Below are positions 8,203 through 18,755 of a stretch of 64,000 bases of DNA, piece after piece. The position numbers were made by a program, and so were the translations under genes. The notes beneath the pieces are model-generated. The model saw nothing but the letters and a program-made list of their open reading frames with translations, searched no databases and was not told the origin of the DNA. The stretch lies in the NCBI RefSeq assembly GCF_030814995.1, contig NZ_JAUSVX010000013.1, positions 124,001-188,000 on the forward strand. Reading direction: 5' to 3'. Position 1 is the stretch's first letter; each line of letters opens with the position of its first letter. This DNA is from Labrys wisconsinensis. Lineage in GTDB: Bacteria > Pseudomonadota > Alphaproteobacteria > Rhizobiales > Labraceae.

Positions 8203-8889
8203 TCAGTCCGACAGCGCGGCGGAGATGCGCTTGTTGAGCTCGTCCGGGTTGAGCAGCACCAGGGCACCGCGATTCTTGGCCACCAGGCCCTCCTTCTCCA
8301 GCGCCGACAATTCGCGCGACACGGCCTCGCGGCGGCAGCCGATGCGGGCGGCGAGGTCGTGGTGGAAGGGCGGCGGCGTCACCACGCGCTGGCCGGCCTG
8401 GCCGGCGCGCGGCTGCGACAGGCGGATCAGCTCGGCATAGAGCCGGTGCTTGGTCTGCAGGAAAGAATGCTCGGCCAGGCGCGTGTTGAGGAAACGGATG
8501 CGGGCGGCGAGGATGGTCAGGATCTGCCGGCAGACCTCCGGGTTCTGCGTGACCAGCTCCATGAACACGGCGCCGGACATGATGCACATCTGCGAGCGGT
8601 TGAGCGCCGTGACATTGGCCGATCGTCCGACCCCGTCGATGGCCGAGAGCTCGCCGAAGAACTGGCCGCCGGTCATCTCGTTGAGGATGACCTCCTTGCC
8701 GGTGATGGTGCGGTAGAGCACGCGGACCTGGCCGGACAGGATGAAATAGACGTCGTTGGAGTTGTCGTCATAGTCGATGACGAGCTCGTTCTCCTCGAAG
8801 CGCGCCCAGCGCACCCGGCTGTCGAAGGCCTTCAGCGTCGCCGCATCGAGCGACTTGAACAGGGGAATCATCGAGAGCGTGTTCGACAT
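8203..8889 (-). CDS. Crp/Fnr-family transcriptional regulator
   Basis: A 228-residue regulator. Residues ~10-125 form a cyclic-nucleotide-binding-type beta roll (VYFILSGQVRVLYRT, GGQFFGELSAIDG, RSANVTAL). A long dimer helix follows (~130-155), then a C-terminal winged helix with the recognition helix in DLAARIGCRREAVSRELSALEKEGLV. There is no N-terminal Cys cluster, so it is not an oxygen-sensing Fnr; the GELSAID/RSANV pocket suggests cAMP or a similar ligand. It is divergent from the Ddl-like gene and convergent with the conserved protein gene. Targets are unknown. Confidence 0.88.
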   Translation of the reverse strand: MSNTLSMIPLFKSLDAATLKAFDSRVRWARFEENELVIDYDDNSNDVYFILSGQVRVLYRTITGKEVILNEMTGGQFFGELSAIDGVGRSANVTALNRSQMCIMSGAVFMELVTQNPEVCRQILTILAARIRFLNTRLAEHSFLQTKHRLYAELIRLSQPRAGQAGQRVVTPPPFHHDLAARIGCRREAVSRELSALEKEGLVAKNRGALVLLNPDELNKRISAALSD

Positions 8890-9039
8890 GGGTCTTCCGC
8901 CGGGCGAGCCGCGAGCATACGCGCATGCCTTCCAGATGGTGCGACATGGCGCTACGTCAAGCAAGGCTTGCCGTTTGCCTCGCCCAGTTGCGCACCTTAG
9001 TTTGCTCCGAACGAATCGGTTTGTCCCCAGGGAAACATC

Positions 9040-10245
9040 ATGGCGAAGACGCGGGTGGCGGTGCTGTTCGGCGGGCGCTCGCCGGAGCACGATGTGTCCG
9101 TCGTATCCGGGCTGCAGGCGCTGAACGCGCTCGACACCGGCAAGTACGACGCCTTCCCCGTCTATGTCGCCACGGACGGCGCCTGGCTCACCGGCGATGC
9201 GCTGCGCAACCGCGCGCTCTACATCCCCGACGAGGCCGCCCGGGCCACCCTCACCCGCGTCGACCTCGACCTCTCCGCCGGCAAAGGCGTCCTGGTGCCA
9301 CGGGTCAAGCCGAGGCTGTTCGGCCGCAAGCCCGAGCCGATCGGCTTCGACGTCGCCCTGCTCGCCTTCCACGGCACGATCGGCGAGGACGGCCCGATCC
9401 AGGGCGTGTTCGAGACCGCCAACGTGCCTTATACCGGCATGCGCCTCCTCGCCTCGGCCATCCTGATGGACAAGGAGGTCACCAAGCGCGCCATCGCCGG
9501 GCGCGGCATCAACGTCCTCGGCGATGCGGTGGTGGAGCGTCCCGCCACCGGACTGGTGCCCGACAAGGCCACGCTCGAGGCGGCGCTGCGCAACATCGCC
9601 TTTCCGGTGATCGTCAAGCCGGCGCATCTCGGCTCCTCGATCGGCGTCTCCAAGGCCGACGACCTCGACACGGTGCGGGCCGTGCTGCCCGGCATCTTCA
9701 AGTTCGACAGAACCGCGATCGTCGAGCCCTTCGTCGACAACCTGGTCGAATACAACGTCGCGGTGAGCCGTGTCGGTGGCGCGGTGCGGACCTCGGCGAT
9801 CGAGCGACCGAAGCGGGCGAGCGAACTGCTCGACTTCAAGACCAAGTACATGTCCGGCGGCGGGGCCAAGAAGACCGGCGGCAAGCAGCCCGGCGCGTCC
9901 AGCCAGGGCATGCTGTCGCTGACGCGCGACATCAACCCCGAGCTGCCGCCCGAGCTCGAGCGCAAGATCCGCAGCTGGGCGAGCGAGGCCTATGTCGCGG
10001 TCGGCGGCACCGGCGCGCCGCGCATCGACTTCCTCTCGAACGAGAAGACCGGCGAGATCTGGCTCAACGAGGTCAACCCCTGCCCGGGCTCCTTCGGCTA
10101 TTTCCTGTGGGAGGCGGCGGAGAAGCCGGTGCTGTTCACGGCGCTGCTCGACCATCTCATCGAGGAGGCGCGGCTCTGCCATCGCGCGGTGCAGCTGCCG
10201 AGCGACCCGACGCCGACCGACGCCCGGCTGTTCCGCCGGCCCTGA
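9040..10245 (+). CDS. ddl: D-alanine--D-alanine ligase-like ATP-grasp enzyme
   Basis: A 401-residue ATP-grasp protein. The N-terminus FGGRSPEHDVS (residues 10-20) is the Ddl substrate-binding signature, and the ATP-grasp core shows VKPAHLGSSIGVSK. The metal-binding end reads NEVNPCPGSFGYF rather than the usual N-x-MPG-T form, and there is a Gly/Lys-rich insertion before residue 290. It is longer than typical Ddl (300-370 residues) and is not in a mur/fts cluster. It may therefore be a second Ddl or a ligase for a related dipeptide. It is divergent from the Crp-like regulator gene. Confidence 0.8.
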   Translation: MAKTRVAVLFGGRSPEHDVSVVSGLQALNALDTGKYDAFPVYVATDGAWLTGDALRNRALYIPDEAARATLTRVDLDLSAGKGVLVPRVKPRLFGRKPEPIGFDVALLAFHGTIGEDGPIQGVFETANVPYTGMRLLASAILMDKEVTKRAIAGRGINVLGDAVVERPATGLVPDKATLEAALRNIAFPVIVKPAHLGSSIGVSKADDLDTVRAVLPGIFKFDRTAIVEPFVDNLVEYNVAVSRVGGAVRTSAIERPKRASELLDFKTKYMSGGGAKKTGGKQPGASSQGMLSLTRDINPELPPELERKIRSWASEAYVAVGGTGAPRIDFLSNEKTGEIWLNEVNPCPGSFGYFLWEAAEKPVLFTALLDHLIEEARLCHRAVQLPSDPTPTDARLFRRP

Positions 10246-10475
10246 GGCGTCGCCGGCGCAGGCCCGATGTGACGCCCATGTGGCGTTACGGCAGGATCGC
10301 GTGTATGGTGCGCACGAGGCCCCTGAGGCGCTCGTCGCACGGTTTCGCGCCGGCGATCCGGCCCTGACGATTCCGCGACCACAGGCCGAGATCCCCGCCC
10401 TTCCGAAGCGCCGCATCCCGCCTTTGCGGCCGAGACCGTGGCAGATCGGCATGGCCGATCCCGGGGGAACGAGCG

Positions 10476-10892
10476 ATGGCGAAGCGGACGCTGATCGAGA
10501 CCATGCTGCGGACCTGCTACGCCATGCGGCGGGCAGAGGATATCGAAGGCGCGCTGGAGAGCTTCACCGAGGACGCCACGTTCCGGCTTGTCGGCAATCC
10601 CGGCCTGGCGCCGCTGACCAAGGCGGTGACCGGCCGCGACGCCCTGCGCGCCATGCTCACCCAGCTGGCGCGCGACTGGGACTGGCGCGACTACCACATC
10701 ACCTCGATCATGGTCGACGGCGACCATGCCGTGGTGCACAGCCGCGGGCGGATGCGCTACACGCCGAAGAACGCGGCGATGGAGACCGAGACGCTCGACC
10801 TCATCACCATCCGCGACGGCAAGATCAGCGACTTCCAGCAGTTCTGCGACACCCACATGGCGGCCAGCCTGATGATGGCCGGCACGGCCTGA
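10476..10892 (+). CDS. NTF2/SnoaL-like protein
   Basis: A 138-residue single-domain protein of the NTF2-like cone fold: an N-terminal helix pair (IETMLRTCYAMRRAEDIEGALESF), FTEDATFRLVGN, GRDALRAML, then strands ending ETLDLITIRDGKISDFQQFCDTHMA. This layout is typical of SnoaL-like proteins. Such proteins may be isomerases, cyclases or ligand binders, and the sequence does not choose. It stands alone, with about 230 featureless bases before it and the groEL terminator after it. Confidence 0.8.
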   Translation: MAKRTLIETMLRTCYAMRRAEDIEGALESFTEDATFRLVGNPGLAPLTKAVTGRDALRAMLTQLARDWDWRDYHITSIMVDGDHAVVHSRGRMRYTPKNAAMETETLDLITIRDGKISDFQQFCDTHMAASLMMAGTA

Positions 10893-10935
10893 GCGCCTCG
10901 GCAAGCGAGCCGGCATGACGCGGGCCAAACGAAAA

Positions 10936-10977
10936 CGGGATGCCCGGACCCGCCCGAAGGCGGATGCGGACATCCCG
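10936..10977 (-). terminator. Rho-independent terminator of groESL
   Basis: Downstream of groEL the minus strand folds into a long stem (CGGGATG pairing with CATCCCG, plus inner CCG/CGG and CCGCC/GGCGG pairs closed by a TTCG loop). It is followed directly by TTTTCGTTT. Position, stem length and T-run fit an intrinsic terminator. Confidence 0.8.
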
Positions 10978-11038
10978 TGGGTCTTGCATCGGAGGCAGGC
11001 GCGGGCCGCAGCCGGTCCGCGCCGCCTCGGGGCCGGAC

Positions 11039-13046
<2,008 letters not shown>

Positions 13047-13116
13047 GTTTGTCTTCCTCTTGTGCGGCCGGCGCGGGTGCGCCCGGCGGGTCCACATCGA
13101 AGGTTCTGTGCGGCTG

Positions 13117-13143
13117 TTAGCACTTGCCATGGACGAGTGCCAA
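13117..13143 (-). promoter_or_regulatory. CIRCE operator (HrcA binding site) of groESL
   Basis: On the plus strand TTAGCACTT, nine bases, then GAGTGCCAA: an inverted repeat matching the CIRCE consensus TTAGCACTC-N9-GAGTGCTAA at 16 of 18 arm positions. It lies between the putative promoter and the groES start, where HrcA repression of chaperonin operons is known to act. Confidence 0.9.
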
Positions 13144-13155
13144 CAACACGGCGGG

Positions 13156-13184
13156 ATGTAGTCAGAGCCCGTGGCGGAGTCAAG
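13156..13184 (-). promoter_or_regulatory. groESL promoter candidate
   Basis: The minus strand reads CTTGAC, 17 bases, CTACAT, ending 12 bases before the CIRCE element. CTTG with a CYTAT-like -10 fits the alphaproteobacterial RpoH consensus, and CTTGAC also fits sigma-70. Inferred from position and match only. Confidence 0.55.
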
Positions 13185-13408
13185 ACGGGGAGCGGGCCCG
13201 TGCGGCCGCTCGCCCGGAGGATTCCGCCCTACAGCCTAAACGCGGCGAAAATCTGCCACCGGCGCGGGCCGTGAACCGCACCGGCCTCGCACAGGGCAGC
13301 GCCTGCCGTTTTTTTGACCCGCGGCTGCCCGGAACTTGCGCTGCGCGCCCGATTGACAATCGCCCCGGGCCGTGCCGATATTCAGGAAATATATTTGTCG
13401 TATATGAG

Positions 13409-14101
13409 ATGGGAATGCCGACCAGCGAGCCCAAGCGACGGCTGAGCGACACCGCCTATGAGGGGCTGCGGACGGCCATCATCACGGCCGAGCTGAAGCC
13501 GGGCGAGCCGATCGAGGAGCGCGCGCTGATGGCCCGGCTCGGCGTCGGGCGCACCCCGCTGCGCGAGGCGTTGCAGCGCCTGGCCCAGGAGGACCTGGTG
13601 CTGGCGGTGCCGCAGCGCGGCTATTTCGTCTCGTCCACCTCGGCCGCCGACTCCTTCCACCTCACCGAATTCCGCGTCCATTCCGAGGTGCTCGCCTGCC
13701 GCATGGCGGCGACGCGGATCGACGCGGCCGGGCTCGCCGCGCTGGCCGCGCTCCTGGACGAGGCACGCGCCGGCGTGGCCGCGCGGCGCACCGAGCTCGC
13801 CTGGCACCTGGGCATCGACGAACGCCTGCATCGGCTGATCGCCGAGGCCACCGGCAACGTCTATCTCGCCAAGGCGCTCAACCGGCTCTACGCGCTCTCG
13901 GTGCGCAGCCTCTATGTCGCGCGCATCCCGATCACGCTGATCTTCGACGAGCTGGACAATTTCACCGCCATCCACGACGCGCTGGCGGCGCGCGACCCGG
14001 ACCGGGCCGAGCGGGCGATGCGCCAGCACCTGACCGACAACGCCCTGCAGATGCGGCCGGTCGAGCCGGCCCGCATCGCCGTCACCCCGGCGGGGGCCTG
14101 A
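13409..14101 (+). CDS. GntR-family (FadR/FCD type) transcriptional regulator
   Basis: About 230 residues. An N-terminal GntR winged helix (DTAYEGLRTAIITAELKPGE, LGVGRTPLREALQRLAQEDLV) precedes an all-helical FCD ligand domain (EFRVHSEVLACRMAA, HLGIDERLHRLI, IHDALAARDPDRAERAMRQHL). The start could also be the in-frame ATG at 13415. An AT-rich stretch with ATATATTTG and GTATATGA halves sits just upstream and might be an autoregulatory site. Its stop codon shares a base with the first transporter start (TGATG), so it very probably controls the catabolic/import cluster that follows. Confidence 0.9.
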   Translation: MGMPTSEPKRRLSDTAYEGLRTAIITAELKPGEPIEERALMARLGVGRTPLREALQRLAQEDLVLAVPQRGYFVSSTSAADSFHLTEFRVHSEVLACRMAATRIDAAGLAALAALLDEARAGVAARRTELAWHLGIDERLHRLIAEATGNVYLAKALNRLYALSVRSLYVARIPITLIFDELDNFTAIHDALAARDPDRAERAMRQHLTDNALQMRPVEPARIAVTPAGA

Positions 14102-14967
14102 TGCGGCGGCGGGCGCAGCGGTCCGGCGATTTGGCGACGCTGGCGCTGCTGGCGCCCTCGCTGGTCATGGCGGTGCTGCTGCTGGCCGTCCCCCTCCTGG
14201 TCATCCTCGCCTACAGCTTCGCCGACCGGGATTCCTATGGCGGCGTCGCCGCCGGCTTCTCGCTCGCCAGCTATGCCGAGCTGTTCCAGCCGGCCTACCT
14301 GCCGATCTTCGCCAACTCGATCCAGATCGCCGTGCTCTCCACGGCCGCCTGCCTCGCGGTCGGCTATCCCATCGCCTATTTCCTGGCCTTCCGCGCCGGG
14401 CGCCGGGCGCCGCTGCTGCTCGCCCTGCTGCTGATCCCGTTCTGGGTCGACTTCATGATCCGGATGTCGAGCTGGATGGTGCTGATGGGCCGGAACGGGC
14501 TGATCAATGCCGGGCTCGCCGGCCTCGGCCTCACCGACGAGCCGATCCGCATGCTCGGCACCTATCCCGCTGTCATGGTCGGCATGCTCTACGCCTTCCT
14601 CCCCACCGCGGTCCTGCCGATCTACGCCTCGCTCAACACCATCGACAGGCGTCTCCTGGAAGCGGCCGACGATCTCGGTGCCGGCCCGATCGAGGCGTTC
14701 TGGCGCACGACCTTCCCGCTCTCCCTGCCCGGGGTGATGGCCGCCATCCTGTTCGTGTTCGTGCCGGCGATGGGCGTCTACGCCATTCCCGTGCTGCTGG
14801 GCGGGGGCAAGAGCATCATCCTCGGCAACCTGATCGTCCAGCTCTTCCTGGAATTCCGCAACATCCCGCTCGGCGCGGCCGTCTCGGTGATGCTGCTCGC
14901 CCTCTCCTCGATCGTGATCGTCTTCTACATGCGCCTGCTGCGCCGGATCGAGGAGGCCTCGGCATGA
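14101..14967 (+). CDS. ABC transporter permease, polyamine (PotB) type
   Basis: A 288-residue inner-membrane permease with six predicted transmembrane segments, the first at ~15-37 (LALLAPSLVMAVLLLAVPLL). The EAA loop lies in LLEAADDLGAGPIEAFWRTTFPLSLPG (residues ~180-207), where it docks with the ATPase. Similar to PotB/YdcU-type permeases of spermidine/putrescine importers. It overlaps the second permease gene by ATGA, and the operon carries one binding protein and one ATPase gene. Confidence 0.92.
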   Translation: MRRRAQRSGDLATLALLAPSLVMAVLLLAVPLLVILAYSFADRDSYGGVAAGFSLASYAELFQPAYLPIFANSIQIAVLSTAACLAVGYPIAYFLAFRAGRRAPLLLALLLIPFWVDFMIRMSSWMVLMGRNGLINAGLAGLGLTDEPIRMLGTYPAVMVGMLYAFLPTAVLPIYASLNTIDRRLLEAADDLGAGPIEAFWRTTFPLSLPGVMAAILFVFVPAMGVYAIPVLLGGGKSIILGNLIVQLFLEFRNIPLGAAVSVMLLALSSIVIVFYMRLLRRIEEASA

Positions 14968-15824
14968 GCGGGTCGCGGCCGGCCTCGCAGGCCTTCGGCC
15001 GATCCGCCGCCGGGCTCGCGTGGCTCGCCGGGCTCGCCGCGCGGCTCGCCGGGCTTTACGTGCCGGTCGCCACGATCCTGGGCTACGTCTTCCTGTTCGC
15101 GCCGCTCGTGGTGCTGGTCGTCTATTCCTTCAACGCCAGCCGCTCGACCGTGATCTGGAGCGGCTTCACGCTCGACTGGTACGCCGAGGCGCTGGCCGAC
15201 CGGGGCCTGCGCCGCAGCCTCGGGGTCAGCGCCGTGGTGGCGGCGCTCTCGGCCGTCATCGGCACCGCCATCGGCACCAGCGCCGCGCTGGCGGTGGTCA
15301 AGCGGCGCTTCCCCGCCAAGAACCTGTTCTCGACGCTCTTGATCGCGCCGCTGGTGCTGCCCGAGATCGTGCTGGCGGTCGGCCTGCTGGTCGCCACGGT
15401 CTGGGCCCGGATTCCACTCGGCTATGCCACGCTGGTCGCCGGCCATGTGCTGATCTCGGTGCCCTTCACCTTCCTGATCGTGCGCGCCGCCGCCTCGGCC
15501 CTCGATCCCCGGCTCGACGAGGCGGCCGCCGATCTCGGCGCCGCCGGCTGGGAATGCTTCCTGCGCGTGACGCTGCCGCTGCTCGCGCCGGCCATCCTCT
15601 CGGCGGCGCTGCTGTCGGCTGTCGTCTCCTTCGACAATTTCGTGATGTCGACCTTCGTCTCCGGCGTCGGCACCACGCCGCTGCCGATCCAGATCTACGC
15701 CATGCTGAAGACGGGGCTCACGCCCAAGATCAACGCGCTCGGGACGGTGCTGATCGCCGTCAACGTCGCCGTGCTGCTGCTCGTCATGGGCCGCTACCTC
15801 CAGACGATCCGCCGGCAAGGCTGA
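14964..15824 (+). CDS. ABC transporter permease, polyamine (PotC) type
   Basis: A 286-residue partner permease with six membrane segments; an unusually long Ala/Gly-rich leader precedes the first at ~35-55 (LYVPVATILGYVFLFAPLVVL). The EAA loop is LDEAAADLGAAGWECFLRVTLPLLAPA. This and the upstream gene would form the heterodimeric channel of a polyamine-family importer. The start overlaps the stop of the upstream permease (ATGA), indicating coupled translation. Confidence 0.92.
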   Translation: MSGSRPASQAFGRSAAGLAWLAGLAARLAGLYVPVATILGYVFLFAPLVVLVVYSFNASRSTVIWSGFTLDWYAEALADRGLRRSLGVSAVVAALSAVIGTAIGTSAALAVVKRRFPAKNLFSTLLIAPLVLPEIVLAVGLLVATVWARIPLGYATLVAGHVLISVPFTFLIVRAAASALDPRLDEAAADLGAAGWECFLRVTLPLLAPAILSAALLSAVVSFDNFVMSTFVSGVGTTPLPIQIYAMLKTGLTPKINALGTVLIAVNVAVLLLVMGRYLQTIRRQG

Positions 15825-15849
15825 TCGAAACCAGAACAAGGGGAAGACA

Positions 15850-16878
15850 ATGCCGACCTGCAAAGCCCTCTTCGTCGCCGCGGCGCTCGCCGCGATCCCG
15901 CCCGGCGCCGGCGCGGCCGAGCTGCACATCTACGCCTGGTCGAGCGAGATCCCGCAGGAGATCGTCGACGACTTCGCCAAGGCGACCGGCATCGAGGTGA
16001 CGCTCGACACCTTCGATTCCAACGAGACCATGATGGCCAAGCTCAGCGCCGGGGCCTCGGGCTACGACCTGGTCGAGCCGAGCCAATATGCGGTGCAGGT
16101 CCTGGCCAAGCAGGGGCTGCTCACCGAGCTCGACCATGCCAAGCTGCCCAACCTCGCCAATCTCGGCGCCGCCTTCCGCTCCGTCAGCTACGATCCCGGC
16201 CAGAAGGTGAGCGTGCCCTATGTCTGGGGCACCACCGGGCTCGCCTACAACGAGGACTGCGTCAAGACGCCGGTGACGAGCTGGAAGGCGCTGTGGGACC
16301 CCGCCTACAAGGGGCGGATCTACATGCTCGACAACATGCTGTCGGCCTATATCGCCGCCCTGCAGCTCAACGGCTTCCATGCCGGCACCAAGGATCCGGC
16401 CGAGGTCGAGACGGCCACCAAGGCGCTGGTCGCGCAGAAGGACGTGCTCGGCGGCTACAACAGCTCCAACTTCGCCGATCTCGTCGCCTCGGGCGAGGCC
16501 TGCCTGGTGCAGGCCTACAATTCCAATATCGCGCAGGTCATCGCCGCCAACCCAAAGGTCCACTACGTCATCCCGTCCGAGGGCGGCACGATGTGGATCG
16601 ACGGCTTCGCCATCCCCAAGAGCGCCGCGAACGCGGATGCGGCCTACAGGTTCATCGACTATCTCCTGCAGCCGGCGGTCGCCGCCAAGGCGGCCGATCT
16701 CAGCAAGGCGGCCACGGTGGTCGACGCGGCCAAGGCGATGCTGCCGAAGGCGGTGGCCGAGAACCCGGCGATCTATCCGCCGGCCGACGCGCTGACCAAG
16801 GTCGACTTCATCCTCGACATCGGCGAGGCCACGAAGCTCTACCAGGACGGCTGGACCAGGGTGAAGACGGCACAATGA
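15850..16878 (+). CDS. Periplasmic polyamine-type substrate-binding protein (PotD family)
   Basis: A 342-residue protein with a cleavable signal peptide (hydrophobic LFVAAALAAIPPGAGA, cleavage near residue 22) and a type II binding fold: AELHIYAWSSEIPQEIVDDFAKATG, GYDLVEPSQYAVQ, VPYVWGTTGLAYN and WIDGFAIPKSA. These are characteristic PotD/PotF positions. The ligand is likely a cationic amine, which fits the decarboxylase downstream, but specificity cannot be read. A strong GGGGAAG ribosome site precedes ATG 15850. Confidence 0.92.
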   Translation: MPTCKALFVAAALAAIPPGAGAAELHIYAWSSEIPQEIVDDFAKATGIEVTLDTFDSNETMMAKLSAGASGYDLVEPSQYAVQVLAKQGLLTELDHAKLPNLANLGAAFRSVSYDPGQKVSVPYVWGTTGLAYNEDCVKTPVTSWKALWDPAYKGRIYMLDNMLSAYIAALQLNGFHAGTKDPAEVETATKALVAQKDVLGGYNSSNFADLVASGEACLVQAYNSNIAQVIAANPKVHYVIPSEGGTMWIDGFAIPKSAANADAAYRFIDYLLQPAVAAKAADLSKAATVVDAAKAMLPKAVAENPAIYPPADALTKVDFILDIGEATKLYQDGWTRVKTAQ

Positions 16879-16890
16879 GGCGGGTCCGTC

Positions 16891-18009
16891 ATGCCCGGTG
16901 AACAGCCAGGAGCGGCGGGCGGCCGCGCCGCGGTCGAGCTCGTCGCCGTCTCCAAGACCTACGAGGCAGCCGGCGCGCATCCCGTCGTCGACACGCTCAG
17001 CCTGACGATCCGGCCGGGCGAGTTCTTCACCTTCCTCGGCCCCTCGGGCTGCGGCAAGACGACGACGCTCAGGATGATCGCCGGCTTCGAGGCGCCGAGC
17101 GGCGGCAAGGTCTTGCTGGACGGCCGCGACGTCTCCGGCCTGCCCGCCCATCGGCGCAACGTCAACACGGTGTTCCAGAGCTACGCGCTGTTCCCGCACC
17201 TGACCGTCGAGGACAATGTCGGCTTCGGCCTCGCCGTGAAGCGCGTGCCGCGGGCACAGCGCCGCGAGCGCGTGCTCAAGGCGCTCGAGATGGTGCGCAT
17301 GGCCCATGCCGCCGCGCGCAAGCCGTCCGCCCTCTCCGGCGGCCAGCAGCAGCGGGTGGCGCTGGCGCGCGCCCTGGTCAACGAGCCCTCGGTGCTCCTG
17401 CTCGACGAGCCCTTCGGCGCGCTCGACCTGAAGCTGCGGCGGGAGATGCAGCTCGAGGTCAAGGAGATGCAGCGCCGCCTCGGCATCACCTTCGTCTTCG
17501 TCACCCACGACCAGGAAGAGGCCCTGACCATGTCGGACCGGATCGCCGTCATGAGCGCCGGCCGCATCCGCCAGGTCGACGACCCCGTCGGCATCTACGA
17601 GCGCCCGGCAGACCGCTTCACCGCCGGCTTCATCGGCGAGATGAACATGCTGGCCGCCCGGGTCACCGCCGTCGGGGCGGGCGGGGCCGAGATCGAGGTC
17701 GCCGGCGCGACGTTCCGCCTCGCCTGCCCTCCCGGCCTCGCGACCGGCGCCGCGGTCACGCTCGCCATGCGTCCGGAAGGGCTGCTGGTCGGCCGCGCCG
17801 ACACGGCCGGCGGCGCAATCCTCGCCGGGACCGTGGTCGACGCGATCTATGTCGGCACCGACCGGCGCTATGTCGTGCGCATCGCCTCCGGCGAGACGCT
17901 GATCGTCCGCGTGCAGAACACCGCCGCCGGCGGCGGCGCGATCCTGCGCGCCGGCGAGGCGGTGGCGCTCACCTGCCCCCCGGGCGCCGTCCGGCTCCTG
18001 CCGGACTGA
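16891..18009 (+). CDS. ABC transporter ATP-binding protein (PotA type)
   Basis: A 372-residue ATPase. Walker A is [12 protein letters not shown], the Q-loop is in [13 protein letters not shown], the signature is [15 protein letters not shown], Walker B is [11 protein letters not shown], and the H-loop is [11 protein letters not shown]-terminal TOBE regulatory domain follows (~270-370). It energises the importer formed by the three preceding genes. It is 12 bases after the binding-protein gene, so the transporter is complete: two permeases, one binding protein, one ATPase. Confidence 0.95.
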   Translation: MPGEQPGAAGGRAAVELVAVSKTYEAAGAHPVVDTLSLTIRPGEFFTFLGPSGCGKTTTLRMIAGFEAPSGGKVLLDGRDVSGLPAHRRNVNTVFQSYALFPHLTVEDNVGFGLAVKRVPRAQRRERVLKALEMVRMAHAAARKPSALSGGQQQRVALARALVNEPSVLLLDEPFGALDLKLRREMQLEVKEMQRRLGITFVFVTHDQEEALTMSDRIAVMSAGRIRQVDDPVGIYERPADRFTAGFIGEMNMLAARVTAVGAGGAEIEVAGATFRLACPPGLATGAAVTLAMRPEGLLVGRADTAGGAILAGTVVDAIYVGTDRRYVVRIASGETLIVRVQNTAAGGGAILRAGEAVALTCPPGAVRLLPD

Positions 18010-18059
18010 CCCGCCGACCCAACCAGATGCAAGCCCGAGACCGAAGCCCAGGACCCGAC

Positions 18060-18755
18060 ATGCCCATCACCTCCTATCGGATCGCCGACGTTCCGGCGCA
18101 GATCGACGCCGCGCTCCTGGCCCGCTTCGCCCGGGTCGAGGCGGCGACGATCGGCCACTACCTGCACGACCGCTTCATGCGCAACGACCTGCGGCCGCTG
18201 ATCGAGGGCGCACGCGTCGCCGGCACGGCGGTGACGGTGTCGATCGCCGGGGCCGATTCGACGCTGCTCTACCACGCCATGGACCGGGTCCGGCCGGGCG
18301 ACGTCCTGGTGATCGATCGCTGCGGCGACGAGCGGCATGCGCCCTGGGGCGGCTTCATGGCGGCGGTGGCGAAGATCCGCGGTCTCGCCGGCGTGATCGT
18401 CGACGGGGCGGTGACCGATCCGGCGGCGATCCGCGAGGCCGGCGTGCCGACCTGGGCGCGGGGAGTTTCGCCGATCACCACCAAGCTCCTCAATCTCGGC
18501 GGCGGCTTCAACATCCCGGTCGCCTGCGGCGGCGTCGCGGTCAACCCGGGCGACGCCGTGCTGGCGGACGATTGCGGCATCGTCGTGCTGCCGCCCGACC
18601 AGGTCGCCGGCATCACCGCGGTGGCGCTGGCGGACCAGGAGGACGAGGGCGGCTGGCTCCGGCGCGTCGCCGCCGGCGAGCGCCTGCAGGACCTCGTCGA
18701 CGTCGCCGACATGATCGCCGAGCGCCGCCGTCTCGACGAGGCCGCCCATGGCTGA
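18060..18755 (+). CDS. RraA-like protein (HMG/CHA aldolase family)
   Basis: A 231-residue protein of the RraA/4-hydroxy-4-methyl-2-oxoglutarate aldolase family: GTAVTVSIAGADSTLLYHAMDRVRPGD, VIDRCGDERHAPWGG and VNPGDAVLADDCGIVVLP are family landmarks. In the catalytic aldolases a conserved Arg-Asp follows the VDGAV strand. Here the motif reads VDGAVTDP, so the Arg is Thr, and activity as a pyruvate aldolase is doubtful by that rule. Encoded between the importer and an HpcH-type aldolase, and overlapping the latter by 8 bases. It may act on the same pathway intermediate or have another role. Confidence 0.85.
   Translation: MPITSYRIADVPAQIDAALLARFARVEAATIGHYLHDRFMRNDLRPLIEGARVAGTAVTVSIAGADSTLLYHAMDRVRPGDVLVIDRCGDERHAPWGGFMAAVAKIRGLAGVIVDGAVTDPAAIREAGVPTWARGVSPITTKLLNLGGGFNIPVACGGVAVNPGDAVLADDCGIVVLPPDQVAGITAVALADQEDEGGWLRRVAAGERLQDLVDVADMIAERRRLDEAAHG

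Noticed and set aside
5477..8587. A very long minus-strand frame of over 1000 codons
   Set aside because: It lies opposite the SDR, ThDP enzyme and conserved protein, all clear genes. Its composition is Arg/His/Gly-rich shadow sequence.
13180..18060. Riboswitch or polyamine-sensing RNA ahead of the transporter genes
   Set aside because: Genes overlap or nearly so, leaving no leader long enough; nothing like a known alphaproteobacterial leader motif was seen.
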